Source: an uncultured Parasphingopyxis sp.
GTDB lineage: Bacteria; Pseudomonadota; Alphaproteobacteria; Sphingomonadales; Sphingomonadaceae
DNA: 37,406 nucleotides
NCBI RefSeq assembly: GCF_937129435.1
Contig: NZ_CAKZNF010000065.1
Location: 1 to 37,406, forward strand
Direction of reading: 5' to 3'
Shown here piece after piece: positions 20,315-27,633 of the stretch (its first letter is position 1; the number at the start of each line of letters is the position of its first letter). The position numbers and the translations under genes are program-made. A model generated the notes under the pieces. It saw only the letters and a list, made by a program, of their open reading frames with translations, was not told the origin of the DNA and did no database searches.

Positions 20315-21044
20315 GGCTAGACTGCACTTCGATAAATCCCGATATCGGACCGATAAGGACCGAATTCGGTTTCGTCAAGAAAAACCCGACAAGGCCGCCG
20401 TTGCTGACCGATTAAAGGCGCGCGCCGCAGAATTGGGCCTGCGCCAGGGGGATATTGCCCAAATCATCGACATTCCGAAGACGACAATGGGGCGCATCTG
20501 GAAGGGCGAGAACTTGCCCGACGCGGCCATATTGTTTGGGCTCGCTGCACTGATAGAACGCCCGGTCCGATGGTTACTGTTCGGCGACGAGACGCATGAT
20601 CTCGCCAGTCCGGATTCGCGAAACGTGACGCTGCCGGCCTATGATTTCGGCGCCATCGGGTCGGACGGTCGGGGCCCTGCCACCGGGGTCATGACCATCG
20701 ACCGCGACTGGATCGCACACCGGCTGGAGCTGGATGATCGCACCTGGATGACGAACATGCCGAACGACCTGCTGGACGATATCGCGGCAAAAGGCGATTG
20801 GTTGATATGCGGCGACATAGAACCGCGGCTGGATATGTTGTCGGACGGCCGCATCTACCTGCTACTGCTGAACGGCCAGGCGATCGTCCGCCGAGTGAGC
20901 CTTGAGCCCGATGCCTATCTGCTGTCCGTATCGGGCGACCGGCTTCCGCCGATCCGGATCACGCGGGGCAAGATATCGACGGACGAAAAAAACCTCCTCC
21001 CCCTCGCCCGCGTGCTCGGCGTGGTCGGCCTGACCGTGACATAG
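20313..21044 (+). CDS. CI-like repressor with S24/LexA-type C-terminal domain, peptidase residues substituted
   Basis: The 243-residue protein has an N-terminal XRE-type helix-turn-helix (about residues 30-90; LRQGDIAQIIDIPKTTMGRI) and a C-terminal S24 (LexA/CI/UmuD) fold. In the S24 region the segment TNMPNDLLDDIAAKGDWLI lines up with the family's GDSM-x-P...GD block. The catalytic Ser position is then Asn148, and the catalytic Lys position in IVRRV is Arg193 or Arg194. Self-cleavage is therefore unlikely. The gene is divergent from the Ner-like gene and shares the bases CATG with it. A TTG at 20283 is the only other upstream start in frame. It resembles the repressor of Mu-like phages and ends 21 bases before the zapE stop (convergent). 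Confidence 0.82.
   Translation: MARLHFDKSRYRTDKDRIRFRQEKPDKAAVADRLKARAAELGLRQGDIAQIIDIPKTTMGRIWKGENLPDAAILFGLAALIERPVRWLLFGDETHDLASPDSRNVTLPAYDFGAIGSDGRGPATGVMTIDRDWIAHRLELDDRTWMTNMPNDLLDDIAAKGDWLICGDIEPRLDMLSDGRIYLLLLNGQAIVRRVSLEPDAYLLSVSGDRLPPIRITRGKISTDEKNLLPLARVLGVVGLTVT
20339..20378 (-). promoter_or_regulatory. Promoter with twin palindromic operators for the Ner/ParB-like genes
   Basis: On the minus strand TTGACG (20378-20373) and TATCGG (20355-20350) are 17 bases apart. Two perfect 10-bp palindromes overlap them: CCGAATTCGG (20360-20369) in the spacer, and CCGATATCGG (20339-20348) just after the -10 box. Their centres are 21 bp apart, two turns of the helix, so dimers would sit on the same face. 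The whole region lies within codons 9-22 of the divergent repressor gene. Confidence 0.6.
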
Positions 21045-21065
21045 GGCGCGGACATTTGGCGGTTG

Positions 21066-22196
21066 TCAGGCTGTGTCGTAGTCTTCGCCAATGCCATGAC
21101 CCTCGGCGAGATAGTCCTGCGACTGCATCTCGATCAGCCGCGACACCGTCCGCTCGAACTCGAACGCCCCGTCGCCTTCGGGATAGAGCGCCTGCGGCTC
21201 GGCATCGGCGGTGGCGAGCAGCTTGACCTTGTGCTCGTATAGCGCGTCGATCAGCGTCTTGAAGCGCGCCGCCTCGTTGCGGTTGGCCGGTCCCATGACC
21301 GGGATGCCGACGATGATGACGGTGTGGTATCGCCGCGCGATCGCCAGATAATCCGCCGCGCCGCGCGCTTCGGCGCAGAGACGTTTGAACGAGAAGACGG
21401 CAACGCCCTTCAGCGACTTGGGGACGTGCATCGTCCGGCCGCCCTGCACGGGAATGTCCTCGCTGGGCACGTGCGCTGCATCCTCGGGCGGATAGTCGGT
21501 GAGGCGGAAAAAGGCCTCGCGCACCGCCGCGGTCGCCTCGTCGCCGATGGGCGAATGCCAGGTCGGCATGCCACCGAGTCGATCGAGCCGGTAGTCGGTC
21601 GGACCGTTCAGTTCAACGACGTCGAGCCGCTCCTCGATCAGGTCGACGAACGGCAGGAACAGCTCGCGATTCTGGCCGTCCTTGTACAGATCGACAGGCG
21701 GCCGGTTCGACGTCGTTACCACCGTCACGCCCTTTTCGAGCAGCGCCGTGAACAGCCGCGACAGGATCGCCGCATCAGCGGTGTTGTTGATGACCATCTC
21801 GTCGAGCGCCAGCAGCCGTGCACCGTCGCGCACCTGCTCGGCAACGGGGAGGATCGGATCGCCCTGCTCCTTGGCCCGTTCAGCGCGGAGCCGGTCGTGA
21901 ATGTCGAGCATGAATTCGTGGAAATGGACGCGGCGTTTCGAGGCGATGTTCACGCAGCCGAAGAACAGGTCCATCAGCATCGATTTGCCGCGCCCGACGC
22001 CGCCCCAGAGATAGGCGCCCTTCACCGGCTCGGGCTTTTTCGCGATTGCGCGCCACAGGATGCTGCCGCGCCGGGGCGCGTTTTCGAGCGCTTTGGTGAC
22101 GCCGGCGAGATGATCGACCGCGCGTTGCTGGTCGGGATCGGGTTGCAGTTCGCCCCTGTCGATGAGCGATTGATATCGGGCTAGCAGAGACGTCAT
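21066..22196 (-). CDS. zapE: Cell division protein ZapE (AFG1-like ATPase)
   Basis: A 376-residue AFG1/ZapE-family P-loop ATPase. The Walker A motif GGVGRGKS is at residues 65-72, and the Walker B is in LLALDEMVI. Other conserved parts are VHFHEFMLDIH and VTVVTTSNRPP. ZapE acts at the division site and interacts with FtsZ in E. coli; the mitochondrial relative Afg1 works in respiratory chain quality control, which is of note beside sdhB. The ATG overlaps the stop of the upstream thioesterase gene (22193-22196), so these two and sdhB form one leftward unit. Confidence 0.93.
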   Translation of the reverse strand: MTSLLARYQSLIDRGELQPDPDQQRAVDHLAGVTKALENAPRRGSILWRAIAKKPEPVKGAYLWGGVGRGKSMLMDLFFGCVNIASKRRVHFHEFMLDIHDRLRAERAKEQGDPILPVAEQVRDGARLLALDEMVINNTADAAILSRLFTALLEKGVTVVTTSNRPPVDLYKDGQNRELFLPFVDLIEERLDVVELNGPTDYRLDRLGGMPTWHSPIGDEATAAVREAFFRLTDYPPEDAAHVPSEDIPVQGGRTMHVPKSLKGVAVFSFKRLCAEARGAADYLAIARRYHTVIIVGIPVMGPANRNEAARFKTLIDALYEHKVKLLATADAEPQALYPEGDGAFEFERTVSRLIEMQSQDYLAEGHGIGEDYDTA

Positions 22197-22681
22197 TTCG
22201 CCGCCGGCTTGCGTCGCACCTTTCTCAACGTGCCGGTAAAGCTCGCCACCGGCTCGCCATCCTGTTCGATCATGCCGCGCAGGAAGATCAGCCGCCCGGT
22301 TTCCTTCAGGATCTCGACCACCGCATCGATCGGCTCGCCGGCCTTCGGGCTACCCATGAAATGGGTCGAGGCGTCGAGCGTCACGCCGCCGCCGCCGGCG
22401 AACTTGTCGAGATAGTGGCAGGTCCAGAACAGCGACTGATCGACGACCGCCATCAGGAAGCCGCCATGAACGGCCTCGAACCCGTTGGCATGGCGCATCT
22501 CGGTATCGACGCGGCAGCGGACGCTGTTCTCGCCTTCCTTCTTCAGCCGTACGGGGCCGAAAATATCGAGAAAGCGTCCCTTGACGCGCATCTTCCAGAG
22601 CGACCAGCCCGGATTGTCGGGGTCCTCCTCCAACACCACCCATCGGCGCATGCCCATGGGCTGTTCATCGGCTTCAGACAC
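22193..22681 (-). CDS. PaaI-like hotdog-fold thioesterase
   Basis: A 162-residue protein of the PaaI/YdiI-like hotdog thioesterase group. The central [17 protein letters not shown] carries the HGG motif that starts the long hotdog helix, and [20 protein letters not shown] is a typical second strand region. It should hydrolyse an acyl-CoA; the substrate cannot be read from the sequence. The frame starts with GTG at 22681, overlapping the sdhB stop by eight bases. ATG codons nine and eleven codons later are alternative starts. It is translationally linked to zapE downstream (ATGA). Confidence 0.85.
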   Translation of the reverse strand: MSEADEQPMGMRRWVVLEEDPDNPGWSLWKMRVKGRFLDIFGPVRLKKEGENSVRCRVDTEMRHANGFEAVHGGFLMAVVDQSLFWTCHYLDKFAGGGGVTLDASTHFMGSPKAGEPIDAVVEILKETGRLIFLRGMIEQDGEPVASFTGTLRKVRRKPAAK

Positions 22682-23456
22682 TGCGTTCGACCAGCATCTT
22701 CTTGGTCTCCGCGATCGCCTTGGCAGGCGACAGGCCCTTGGGGCAGACGTTTGCGCAGTTCATGATCGTGTGGCAGCGATAGAGGCGGAACGGGTCTTCG
22801 AGCTGGTCGAGCCGCTCGCCGGTATGTTCGTCGCGGCTGTCGGCGAGCCAGCGATAGGCCTGGAGCAGGATCGCGGGGCCGAGAAACCGGTCCGAATTCC
22901 ACCAATAGCTGGGGCAGCTGGTCGAGCAGCAGGCGCACAGGATGCACTCATAGAGCCCGTCGAGCTTGTTCCGCTCCTCGGGCGATTGCAGCCGTTCCTT
23001 GCCCGAAGGCTCGGGCGTTTCGGTCTTCAGCCAGGGCTGGATCGAAGCGTATTGCGCGTAGAAATGGGTGAAGTCGGGAACGAGGTCCTTGACCACGTCC
23101 ATCGCGGGAAGCGGCGTGATCCGCACTTCCTTGCCCGGCAAGTCCTCGATCGCGGTCGTGCAGGCGAGGCCGTTCTTGCCGTTCATGTTCATCGAGCACG
23201 AGCCGCAAATCCCTTCGCGGCACGAACGGCGGAAGGTGAGCGAGGCGTCCTGCTCGCCCTTCATCTTTATGAGCGCGTCGAGCACCATCGGCCCGCAATC
23301 GTCGAGATCGATCTCGAACGTGTCGTAGCGCGGATTCTCACCGCTGTCCGGGTCATAGCGATAGACCTTGAACACCTTCTTGTTCACAGCGTCGACGGTG
23401 TGGACGTTGCCCTTCTTGCGAATTGTGCTGTTCTTCGGGAGCGTGAATTGAGCCAT
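22674..23456 (-). CDS. sdhB: Succinate dehydrogenase iron-sulfur subunit
   Basis: The 260-residue product has all three iron-sulfur cluster motifs: the [2Fe-2S] ligands in [15 protein letters not shown] followed by GLAC, the [4Fe-4S] ligands in [12 protein letters not shown], and the [3Fe-4S] site in [14 protein letters not shown]. It passes electrons from the SdhA flavin to ubiquinone in complex II. The ATG at 23456 gives the normal start ([10 protein letters not shown]). sdhB is not next to sdhCDA: about 4.5 kb with five unrelated genes lies between sdhA (27987) and sdhB. A hairpin with a T-run on the opposite strand (23501-23535) lies in its upstream region. Confidence 0.97.
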   Translation of the reverse strand: MAQFTLPKNSTIRKKGNVHTVDAVNKKVFKVYRYDPDSGENPRYDTFEIDLDDCGPMVLDALIKMKGEQDASLTFRRSCREGICGSCSMNMNGKNGLACTTAIEDLPGKEVRITPLPAMDVVKDLVPDFTHFYAQYASIQPWLKTETPEPSGKERLQSPEERNKLDGLYECILCACCSTSCPSYWWNSDRFLGPAILLQAYRWLADSRDEHTGERLDQLEDPFRLYRCHTIMNCANVCPKGLSPAKAIAETKKMLVERSV

Positions 23457-23500
23457 GGTCTGTCGTCTCGCCTTTCCGTTCGGGTGAGCGATAGCGCGTT

Positions 23501-23535
23501 GCGCCGCCGCGTTAAAGGGGACGGCGGCGCTTTTT
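23501..23535 (+). terminator. Intrinsic-terminator-like hairpin, rightward, upstream of sdhB
   Basis: Nine-base perfect arms GCGCCGCCG (23501-23509) and CGGCGGCGC (23522-23530) enclose a 12-base loop and are followed by TTTTT on the plus strand. This is a good Rho-independent terminator for rightward transcription, yet no rightward gene lies upstream of it. Read leftward it is a strong hairpin about 45 bases before the sdhB ATG. Confidence 0.65.
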
Positions 23536-23573
23536 GTATGGTGCGCATAACCCCTCGGCCGATGTTCAATAGC

Positions 23574-23666
23574 CGTCATTGCGAGCGCAGCGAAGCAATC
23601 CAGAGCCACAAAGGACAACACGCTCGGCTCTGGATTGCTTCGGGCCTTCGGCTCCTCGCAATGACG
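23574..23666. repeat. Intergenic palindrome between the ATP-grasp gene and sdhB
   Basis: The left arm (from 23574, CGTCATTGCGAGCG, then AGCGAAGCAATCCAGAGCC) and the right arm (to 23666, GGCTCTGGATTGCTTCG, then CTCGCAATGACG) are inverted copies. They differ by a small insertion (GGCCTTCGG region) in the right arm, and the loop is about 18 bases. The words GTCATTGCGAGCG and GCGAAGCAATCC are typical of dispersed palindromic repeats in many proteobacterial genomes. It ends 17 bases before the stop codon of the ATP-grasp gene. Confidence 0.85.
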
Positions 23667-23683
23667 AGACGAAATGCGTGGCC

Positions 23684-24697
23684 CTAGCCCGCGATCAGCC
23701 CGTTGCGGCGATAGGCTTCGGCGAGGATCGTTTCGAGCAACTGTGCATGGCTGAAACCGGCCGCGGCGGCCGATTTGGCGACGACCTTTTCCGACCACAG
23801 ATTGCAGTTGAGGTTGATCTCGATGAAGTTGATGTCGCCGGTCTTGCGGTCGAGGCGGAATTCAATGCGGCCGTAATCGAACGGTTCGAACTCGCGCGCG
23901 AGCCGCTCGGCCATCTCCTGCACCTTGGGCGCGAATTCGGGCTCGTCGAAGCGTTTCAGCGTCGCCTTTTCGGTGTTGGGGACGAGATCGCGCTTTTCGT
24001 AATAGGTCCAAAGTTTCTGCGTGTCCTCGCGCTCGTAGATCAGCATCGGCAGCGCCTTGGGGCCGTTGACGCTGATAAAGGCGGCCTGGACGTCGTAACC
24101 GTCGAGATAGGGTTCGACGATCGCGTCATGGCCCTGGCCATGAATATTGGCGATCGCGTTGACGACGCCCGGCCAGTCGAATGCGTCCGATATGCCCCAG
24201 CTCGCCGAGGACGCGTTGGGCTTGATCACCCAGCGTTCGGCCTTCGGCAGGTCCTTTTCCTCGACAGGTGCGCCGCGGCGATAGCAGAACCAGGGCGCGG
24301 TCGGGACGCCGGCATGGACGGCGACCAGCTTCGACACCGACTTGTCGTCGCCAAGGCCGCGGATGAAAGGAATCGCCCCGATATAGGGGATGCGATGCAT
24401 GTTGCAGAGCAGCGGGATCAGCATCTCCGAATTGAGGAAGCCGCCCCGATTGAGGAGAGGAAACACGAAATCGGCATCGGGCCGCTCGAACAGGACGTTG
24501 TAACTGTCCGCGAGACGCAGATTGAGATCGAGGCTCTCAAGCGTCGTGCGGACTTCGTGGTGATAGATGGCGTGGTTGCCGTCTTCGGGGTGCATCCCGC
24601 CGCCCCAAAGGGCGTGCTTCGCCATGAAGAGCAGGCGGATGCGCTCCTTGGCTTCGTCAGGGATGGTCAGGGGTTCGATCGCTGGGGTGTTGGTCAT
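23684..24697 (-). CDS. ATP-grasp ligase, D-alanine-D-alanine ligase-like
   Basis: A 337-residue protein with the C-terminal ATP-grasp layout: [15 protein letters not shown], then [17 protein letters not shown] as the ATP-binding Lys and glycine/serine loop, [14 protein letters not shown], and [14 protein letters not shown] with the metal-binding Glu and Asn. The order and spacing resemble D-Ala-D-Ala ligase and related carboxylate-amine ligases, but the N-terminal part ([20 protein letters not shown]) does not look like a housekeeping Ddl. It should join a carboxylate to an amine or amino acid using ATP. It follows two secreted peptidases on the same strand after a 139-base gap, and precedes sdhB. 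The substrate is unknown; a role in a peptide or cell-wall side pathway is a guess. Confidence 0.8.
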   Translation of the reverse strand: MTNTPAIEPLTIPDEAKERIRLLFMAKHALWGGGMHPEDGNHAIYHHEVRTTLESLDLNLRLADSYNVLFERPDADFVFPLLNRGGFLNSEMLIPLLCNMHRIPYIGAIPFIRGLGDDKSVSKLVAVHAGVPTAPWFCYRRGAPVEEKDLPKAERWVIKPNASSASWGISDAFDWPGVVNAIANIHGQGHDAIVEPYLDGYDVQAAFISVNGPKALPMLIYEREDTQKLWTYYEKRDLVPNTEKATLKRFDEPEFAPKVQEMAERLAREFEPFDYGRIEFRLDRKTGDINFIEINLNCNLWSEKVVAKSAAAAGFSHAQLLETILAEAYRRNGLIAG

Positions 24698-24836
24698 GGT
24701 CTCGCGTCGATTGGGGCCGCCCGTTCCGCATGGCCGATGCGCTCCGGCGGGAATGGCGTGTTGTGGTCATCGCGCACGCGCGCCTTTTGCCAGCGCGCAT
24801 ATCGTTTTGACAGCGGAAAGTGGGGCTTCGCGGCGA

Positions 24837-25853
24837 CTATCGCCCGTCTGGCCGCGCCGGGCGGCCAACGGGCTCGCCGGCTTCTTGCGGCATCCGCGCC
24901 TCAAGCGGGCCGAGCCAGCGCGCGGTGTTCGCGCCGATGCTGATCTGCGGCTGCGAGGCCATCAGATTGTCGGTCTTCTCCCATTCATAGACCTGGCGGC
25001 TGGCGGTCTGGAAGGCATCCTCCAGCCCGGCCGGCATCCGCAGCGCCTGATTGACGAAGGCATCGCCGAAATAGGTCCAGTCGTTACCGGCATCGCAGCC
25101 GAACGATGTCAGCCCCGCCGCCGATGCCGAAACGATCGCGCTGTCGGGCGAACTCAGGCCCGAAACGAAAATGCCGGAAAAGCATGCATTGACGATCACC
25201 AGCCGGTTCCGGATCTCGAGACCGGCAAAAATGGCCTGCAACCGCGACGGCGAAATCCCGCCATAGGCCTGATCGCCATAGTGGAAGAAAACACCGTTCG
25301 GCGTGCCGTGGCTGGTGATGTAGAGGATTACTGCATCTTCTTGCGGATCGGCGAGTTCGGCCATCCGCGCCAGAGCGATTTCGAGCGACCGCAGCGAGCC
25401 GCGCGCCAAGGGCGGGCCGCTTCGCCCGTCCGGGCCCGCGAGAACGATCGTCCGCCCCGCGCCGTCATAGCGGCGGGACAGGACGTTCGCCGCCTCGCGC
25501 GCTTCGCGGGCGAAGACGGGATCGCTGTCGAGCGCGACCGAAACGATATAGGCATCGACGGTCCCCGGCCGCTGCGGCGCCAATTCCGCAAGCGCTGCGG
25601 ACAAAAGACGCACATCTTCCAGCTCTTCCGCCGGATCGCGCGCCCATTCCATGACCAGCCCCGCATTGGCGCCCTGCACCATCTCGTGGGGCGCCATGCG
25701 GCCGAAGGCAGCGGGCGGCGGGGCGGTGTGTTCGACGACGTCGCCGCTATCCTGCGCAACGGCCGGAGTCGTCGAAGCAACCAGGCCCAGCGAAATCGCC
25801 CCTGCCAAGCGGCGGCAAAACCCTGCAGTCAGCGAAGCCGGTTCGAAAGTCAT
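24837..25853 (-). CDS. Secreted C13 (legumain-like, caspase-fold) cysteine peptidase
   Basis: From the ATG at 25853 the product has 338 residues and a signal peptide (TAGFCRRLAGAISLGLVAST, cleavage near PAVA before QDS). The mature part has the clan CD hallmark dyad: His182 in ILYITSHGTPNG and Cys224 in LVIVNACFSG, as in family C13 (legumain, GPI transamidase Gpi8). Bacterial members are poorly characterised. A TTG five codons earlier (25868) overlaps the M20 stop as TTGA and may be the real, coupled start. The gene directly follows a secreted M20 peptidase, so both proteases should reach the same compartment. Confidence 0.87.
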   Translation of the reverse strand: MTFEPASLTAGFCRRLAGAISLGLVASTTPAVAQDSGDVVEHTAPPPAAFGRMAPHEMVQGANAGLVMEWARDPAEELEDVRLLSAALAELAPQRPGTVDAYIVSVALDSDPVFAREAREAANVLSRRYDGAGRTIVLAGPDGRSGPPLARGSLRSLEIALARMAELADPQEDAVILYITSHGTPNGVFFHYGDQAYGGISPSRLQAIFAGLEIRNRLVIVNACFSGIFVSGLSSPDSAIVSASAAGLTSFGCDAGNDWTYFGDAFVNQALRMPAGLEDAFQTASRQVYEWEKTDNLMASQPQISIGANTARWLGPLEARMPQEAGEPVGRPARPDGR

Positions 25854-25864
25854 GTGCTTCGCGT

Positions 25865-27178
25865 TCAATCCTCCGGGTACGATTCCGCCGACAATCGGCT
25901 CATCAGGATCGCCGCCCGGCTCGCCTGGCGCGGTATGACGCTCAGGTCCATCGTCTCGCCCGGCGCGTGGGTGCGCGATCCGTTGGCGCCAAGCCCGGCA
26001 ATGCCGTCGGTCAGATCGGCGACGAAGGAGATATCCGCCGCGCCGCGCAACGCCGGGTCGAGCAGGCCCATCGGCGCAAGGCCGAGATCGGTATTCACTG
26101 CCTGCATCCGCTCGAACAGCGCGCGATTGCCGTCGGTCGGCGCCATCGACGGATAGCCTTCGTCGAATGTAATCGTTGCGTCGGTGACCGGCGCATGATC
26201 GGCGACGATCGCCTCCATCCGCTCGCGCACGCGCTGGGTCTGCTCGGCGGACAGCGTGCGGAAATCGCCGCGGGCGATGGCGATGGGCGGGATGATGTTG
26301 GTCTTGCCCGTCGCCGTCGCACGCACGCCTTGCGCGTCCAGTTCGGCGGTCGCGCCCCCGGTGATCAGCCCGACATTGAAGGTGAGGTTCGGCTCGGGCA
26401 GTTCCTGCCTGAAGCGCGAAATGATCCGCACCAGCTCATAAATCGCACCGTCCCCGGCGGTTTCGCTGAAGATACGCGAACTGTGGCCGTCATTGCCGGT
26501 CGCCGTTACCTGCCACGCATTGGAGGAGCGCCGCGCGATCGTCCCCATGTCCTGCCCGTCCATGATGACGAGACTCTCGAAGTCGAGCGCGACATCGGCC
26601 CATTCGCCCGCTTGGCGCAGATCGCGGCGCGAAAGCTCCGCCGGTTCGCCGAAATCCTCTTCGTCGCCCGACAGTGCGACGACGATATTCGCGCCTTCGA
26701 GCGTTCCCGCCGCGTGCATCGCGCGGAGCGCGGCGATCATGATCGCGACCCCGCCCTTGTTGTCGACGACGCCGGGGCCGATCGCCCGGTCGCCGTCGCG
26801 CTCGAACGACTGGAACGGCGAATCCGGCTCGAACACCGTGTCGGTATGGCCGATCAGCAGCATCCGCGTCGTGCCGGGCGTGCCTTCATGCCGGGCGAAG
26901 AAATGCCCGGCCCGATCGACTTCGCTCTGGTCGATGATCTCGACGGTGAAGCCCAGTTCCTCGAACTCGGGCCGCAGCATCGCCATGACCGCGCGATTGC
27001 CCTCGACATTGCGCGTGCCGGAGTTCTGGTTGACGAGGCGTTCGAGAAGAGAAACCGAGCGTTCGAACTCGGCGTCGACGGTCGCGGCGATGGTTTGTTC
27101 GGCAGGAGTGAGTTCGGCAGTAGAAGGCGATGACTGGAACATGCACAAGCCAGCGGCGAGTTGCCAGAACATCTTCAT
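25865..27178 (-). CDS. Secreted M20-family glutamate carboxypeptidase-like enzyme
   Basis: A 437-residue M20 metallopeptidase resembling carboxypeptidase G2. An N-terminal signal peptide (MKMFWQLAAGLCMFQSSPST, cleavage near STA before ELT) sends it to the periplasm. Zinc ligands: H111 and D113 in GHTDTVFE, the bridging D139 in VVDNKGG, the E173-E174 pair in SGDEEDFG, and a late His in RTHAPGET. The ATG at 27178 overlaps the hicA stop (ATGA at 27175-27178), which ties this peptidase to the toxin-antitoxin message. The frame is open further upstream inside hicA, but the signal peptide begins at this ATG. Its end overlaps a possible TTG start of the C13 gene. Confidence 0.92.
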   Translation of the reverse strand: MKMFWQLAAGLCMFQSSPSTAELTPAEQTIAATVDAEFERSVSLLERLVNQNSGTRNVEGNRAVMAMLRPEFEELGFTVEIIDQSEVDRAGHFFARHEGTPGTTRMLLIGHTDTVFEPDSPFQSFERDGDRAIGPGVVDNKGGVAIMIAALRAMHAAGTLEGANIVVALSGDEEDFGEPAELSRRDLRQAGEWADVALDFESLVIMDGQDMGTIARRSSNAWQVTATGNDGHSSRIFSETAGDGAIYELVRIISRFRQELPEPNLTFNVGLITGGATAELDAQGVRATATGKTNIIPPIAIARGDFRTLSAEQTQRVRERMEAIVADHAPVTDATITFDEGYPSMAPTDGNRALFERMQAVNTDLGLAPMGLLDPALRGAADISFVADLTDGIAGLGANGSRTHAPGETMDLSVIPRQASRAAILMSRLSAESYPED

Positions 27179-27375
27179 TTCAGCTTCGCCTCGATTCCTG
27201 CCTGTTTGAGAACTGCATTTGCGATGTGCCGTGAGATGATCGTGCCGTCCACCACAAATGGCCGCGTTGCGTGCGGACTGCGCCACACTTCGTGATCGCC
27301 CTTTCCATGTCGCACGAACTCGCAGCCATGCTCCCGGAGCAGCGCCTTCAATTTGCGGGTATAGCCTTTCGCCAA
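27175..27375 (-). CDS. hicA: HicA-family toxin (mRNA interferase)
   Basis: A 66-residue HicA-type protein with the double-stranded-RNA-binding-like fold. KLKALLREHGCEFVRHGKGD is the N-terminal half, HEVWRSP carries the catalytic His, and SRHIANAVLKQAG is the C-terminal helix. HicA toxins bind and cut mRNA and are held in check by HicB. The start appears to be a TTG at 27375, in the same frame as hicB and only three codons after the hicB stop; no ribosome-binding site precedes it. Its stop overlaps the M20 peptidase start. Weak initiation would keep toxin below antitoxin. Confidence 0.85.
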   Translation of the reverse strand: MAKGYTRKLKALLREHGCEFVRHGKGDHEVWRSPHATRPFVVDGTIISRHIANAVLKQAGIEAKLK

Positions 27376-27384
27376 GGGAGACGA

Positions 27385-27633
27385 TCAGGCGGCGACATCG
27401 AACTCGCGCTCGTGGTGCGCGATGATCCGGATGGTATGCGGTCCTTCAAGCTTCGATTTATCGGCAATGTCCTCGCCATTGATCTCGAGCAGGTCGGGCA
27501 ACATCGAACCCGCCTTGGCAGCGAGCGCTTCCAGCGTCTCCCCGTCGGCCGCCAAACCGGGAATATCGCCTTCAATCGAATACCAGACCTTCGCTTCGGG
27601 GTCGTATTCCGCACGGATTGTCCATTGCGCCAT
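27385..27633 (-). CDS. hicB: HicB-like antitoxin (DUF1902 type)
   Basis: An 82-residue protein with the HicB/DUF1902 core: WTIRAEYDPEAKVWY, then IEGDIPGLAADGETLEALAA, and a C-terminal IRIIAHHEREFDVAA. It is the partner of the HicA toxin encoded 9 bases downstream. It lacks an added helix-turn-helix or ribbon-helix-helix domain, which full-length HicB proteins use for autoregulation, so control may need another factor. AGAGAA lies seven to ten bases before the ATG, and a TTGCCG-17-CATAAT promoter lies just upstream. The antitoxin-first order is one of the two known for hic loci. Confidence 0.85.
   Translation of the reverse strand: MAQWTIRAEYDPEAKVWYSIEGDIPGLAADGETLEALAAKAGSMLPDLLEINGEDIADKSKLEGPHTIRIIAHHEREFDVAA

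Noticed and set aside
25865..27286. Longer version of the M20 peptidase beginning at 27286
   Set aside because: The extra N-terminus lies inside hicA and would hide the signal peptide that starts at the ATG at 27178.
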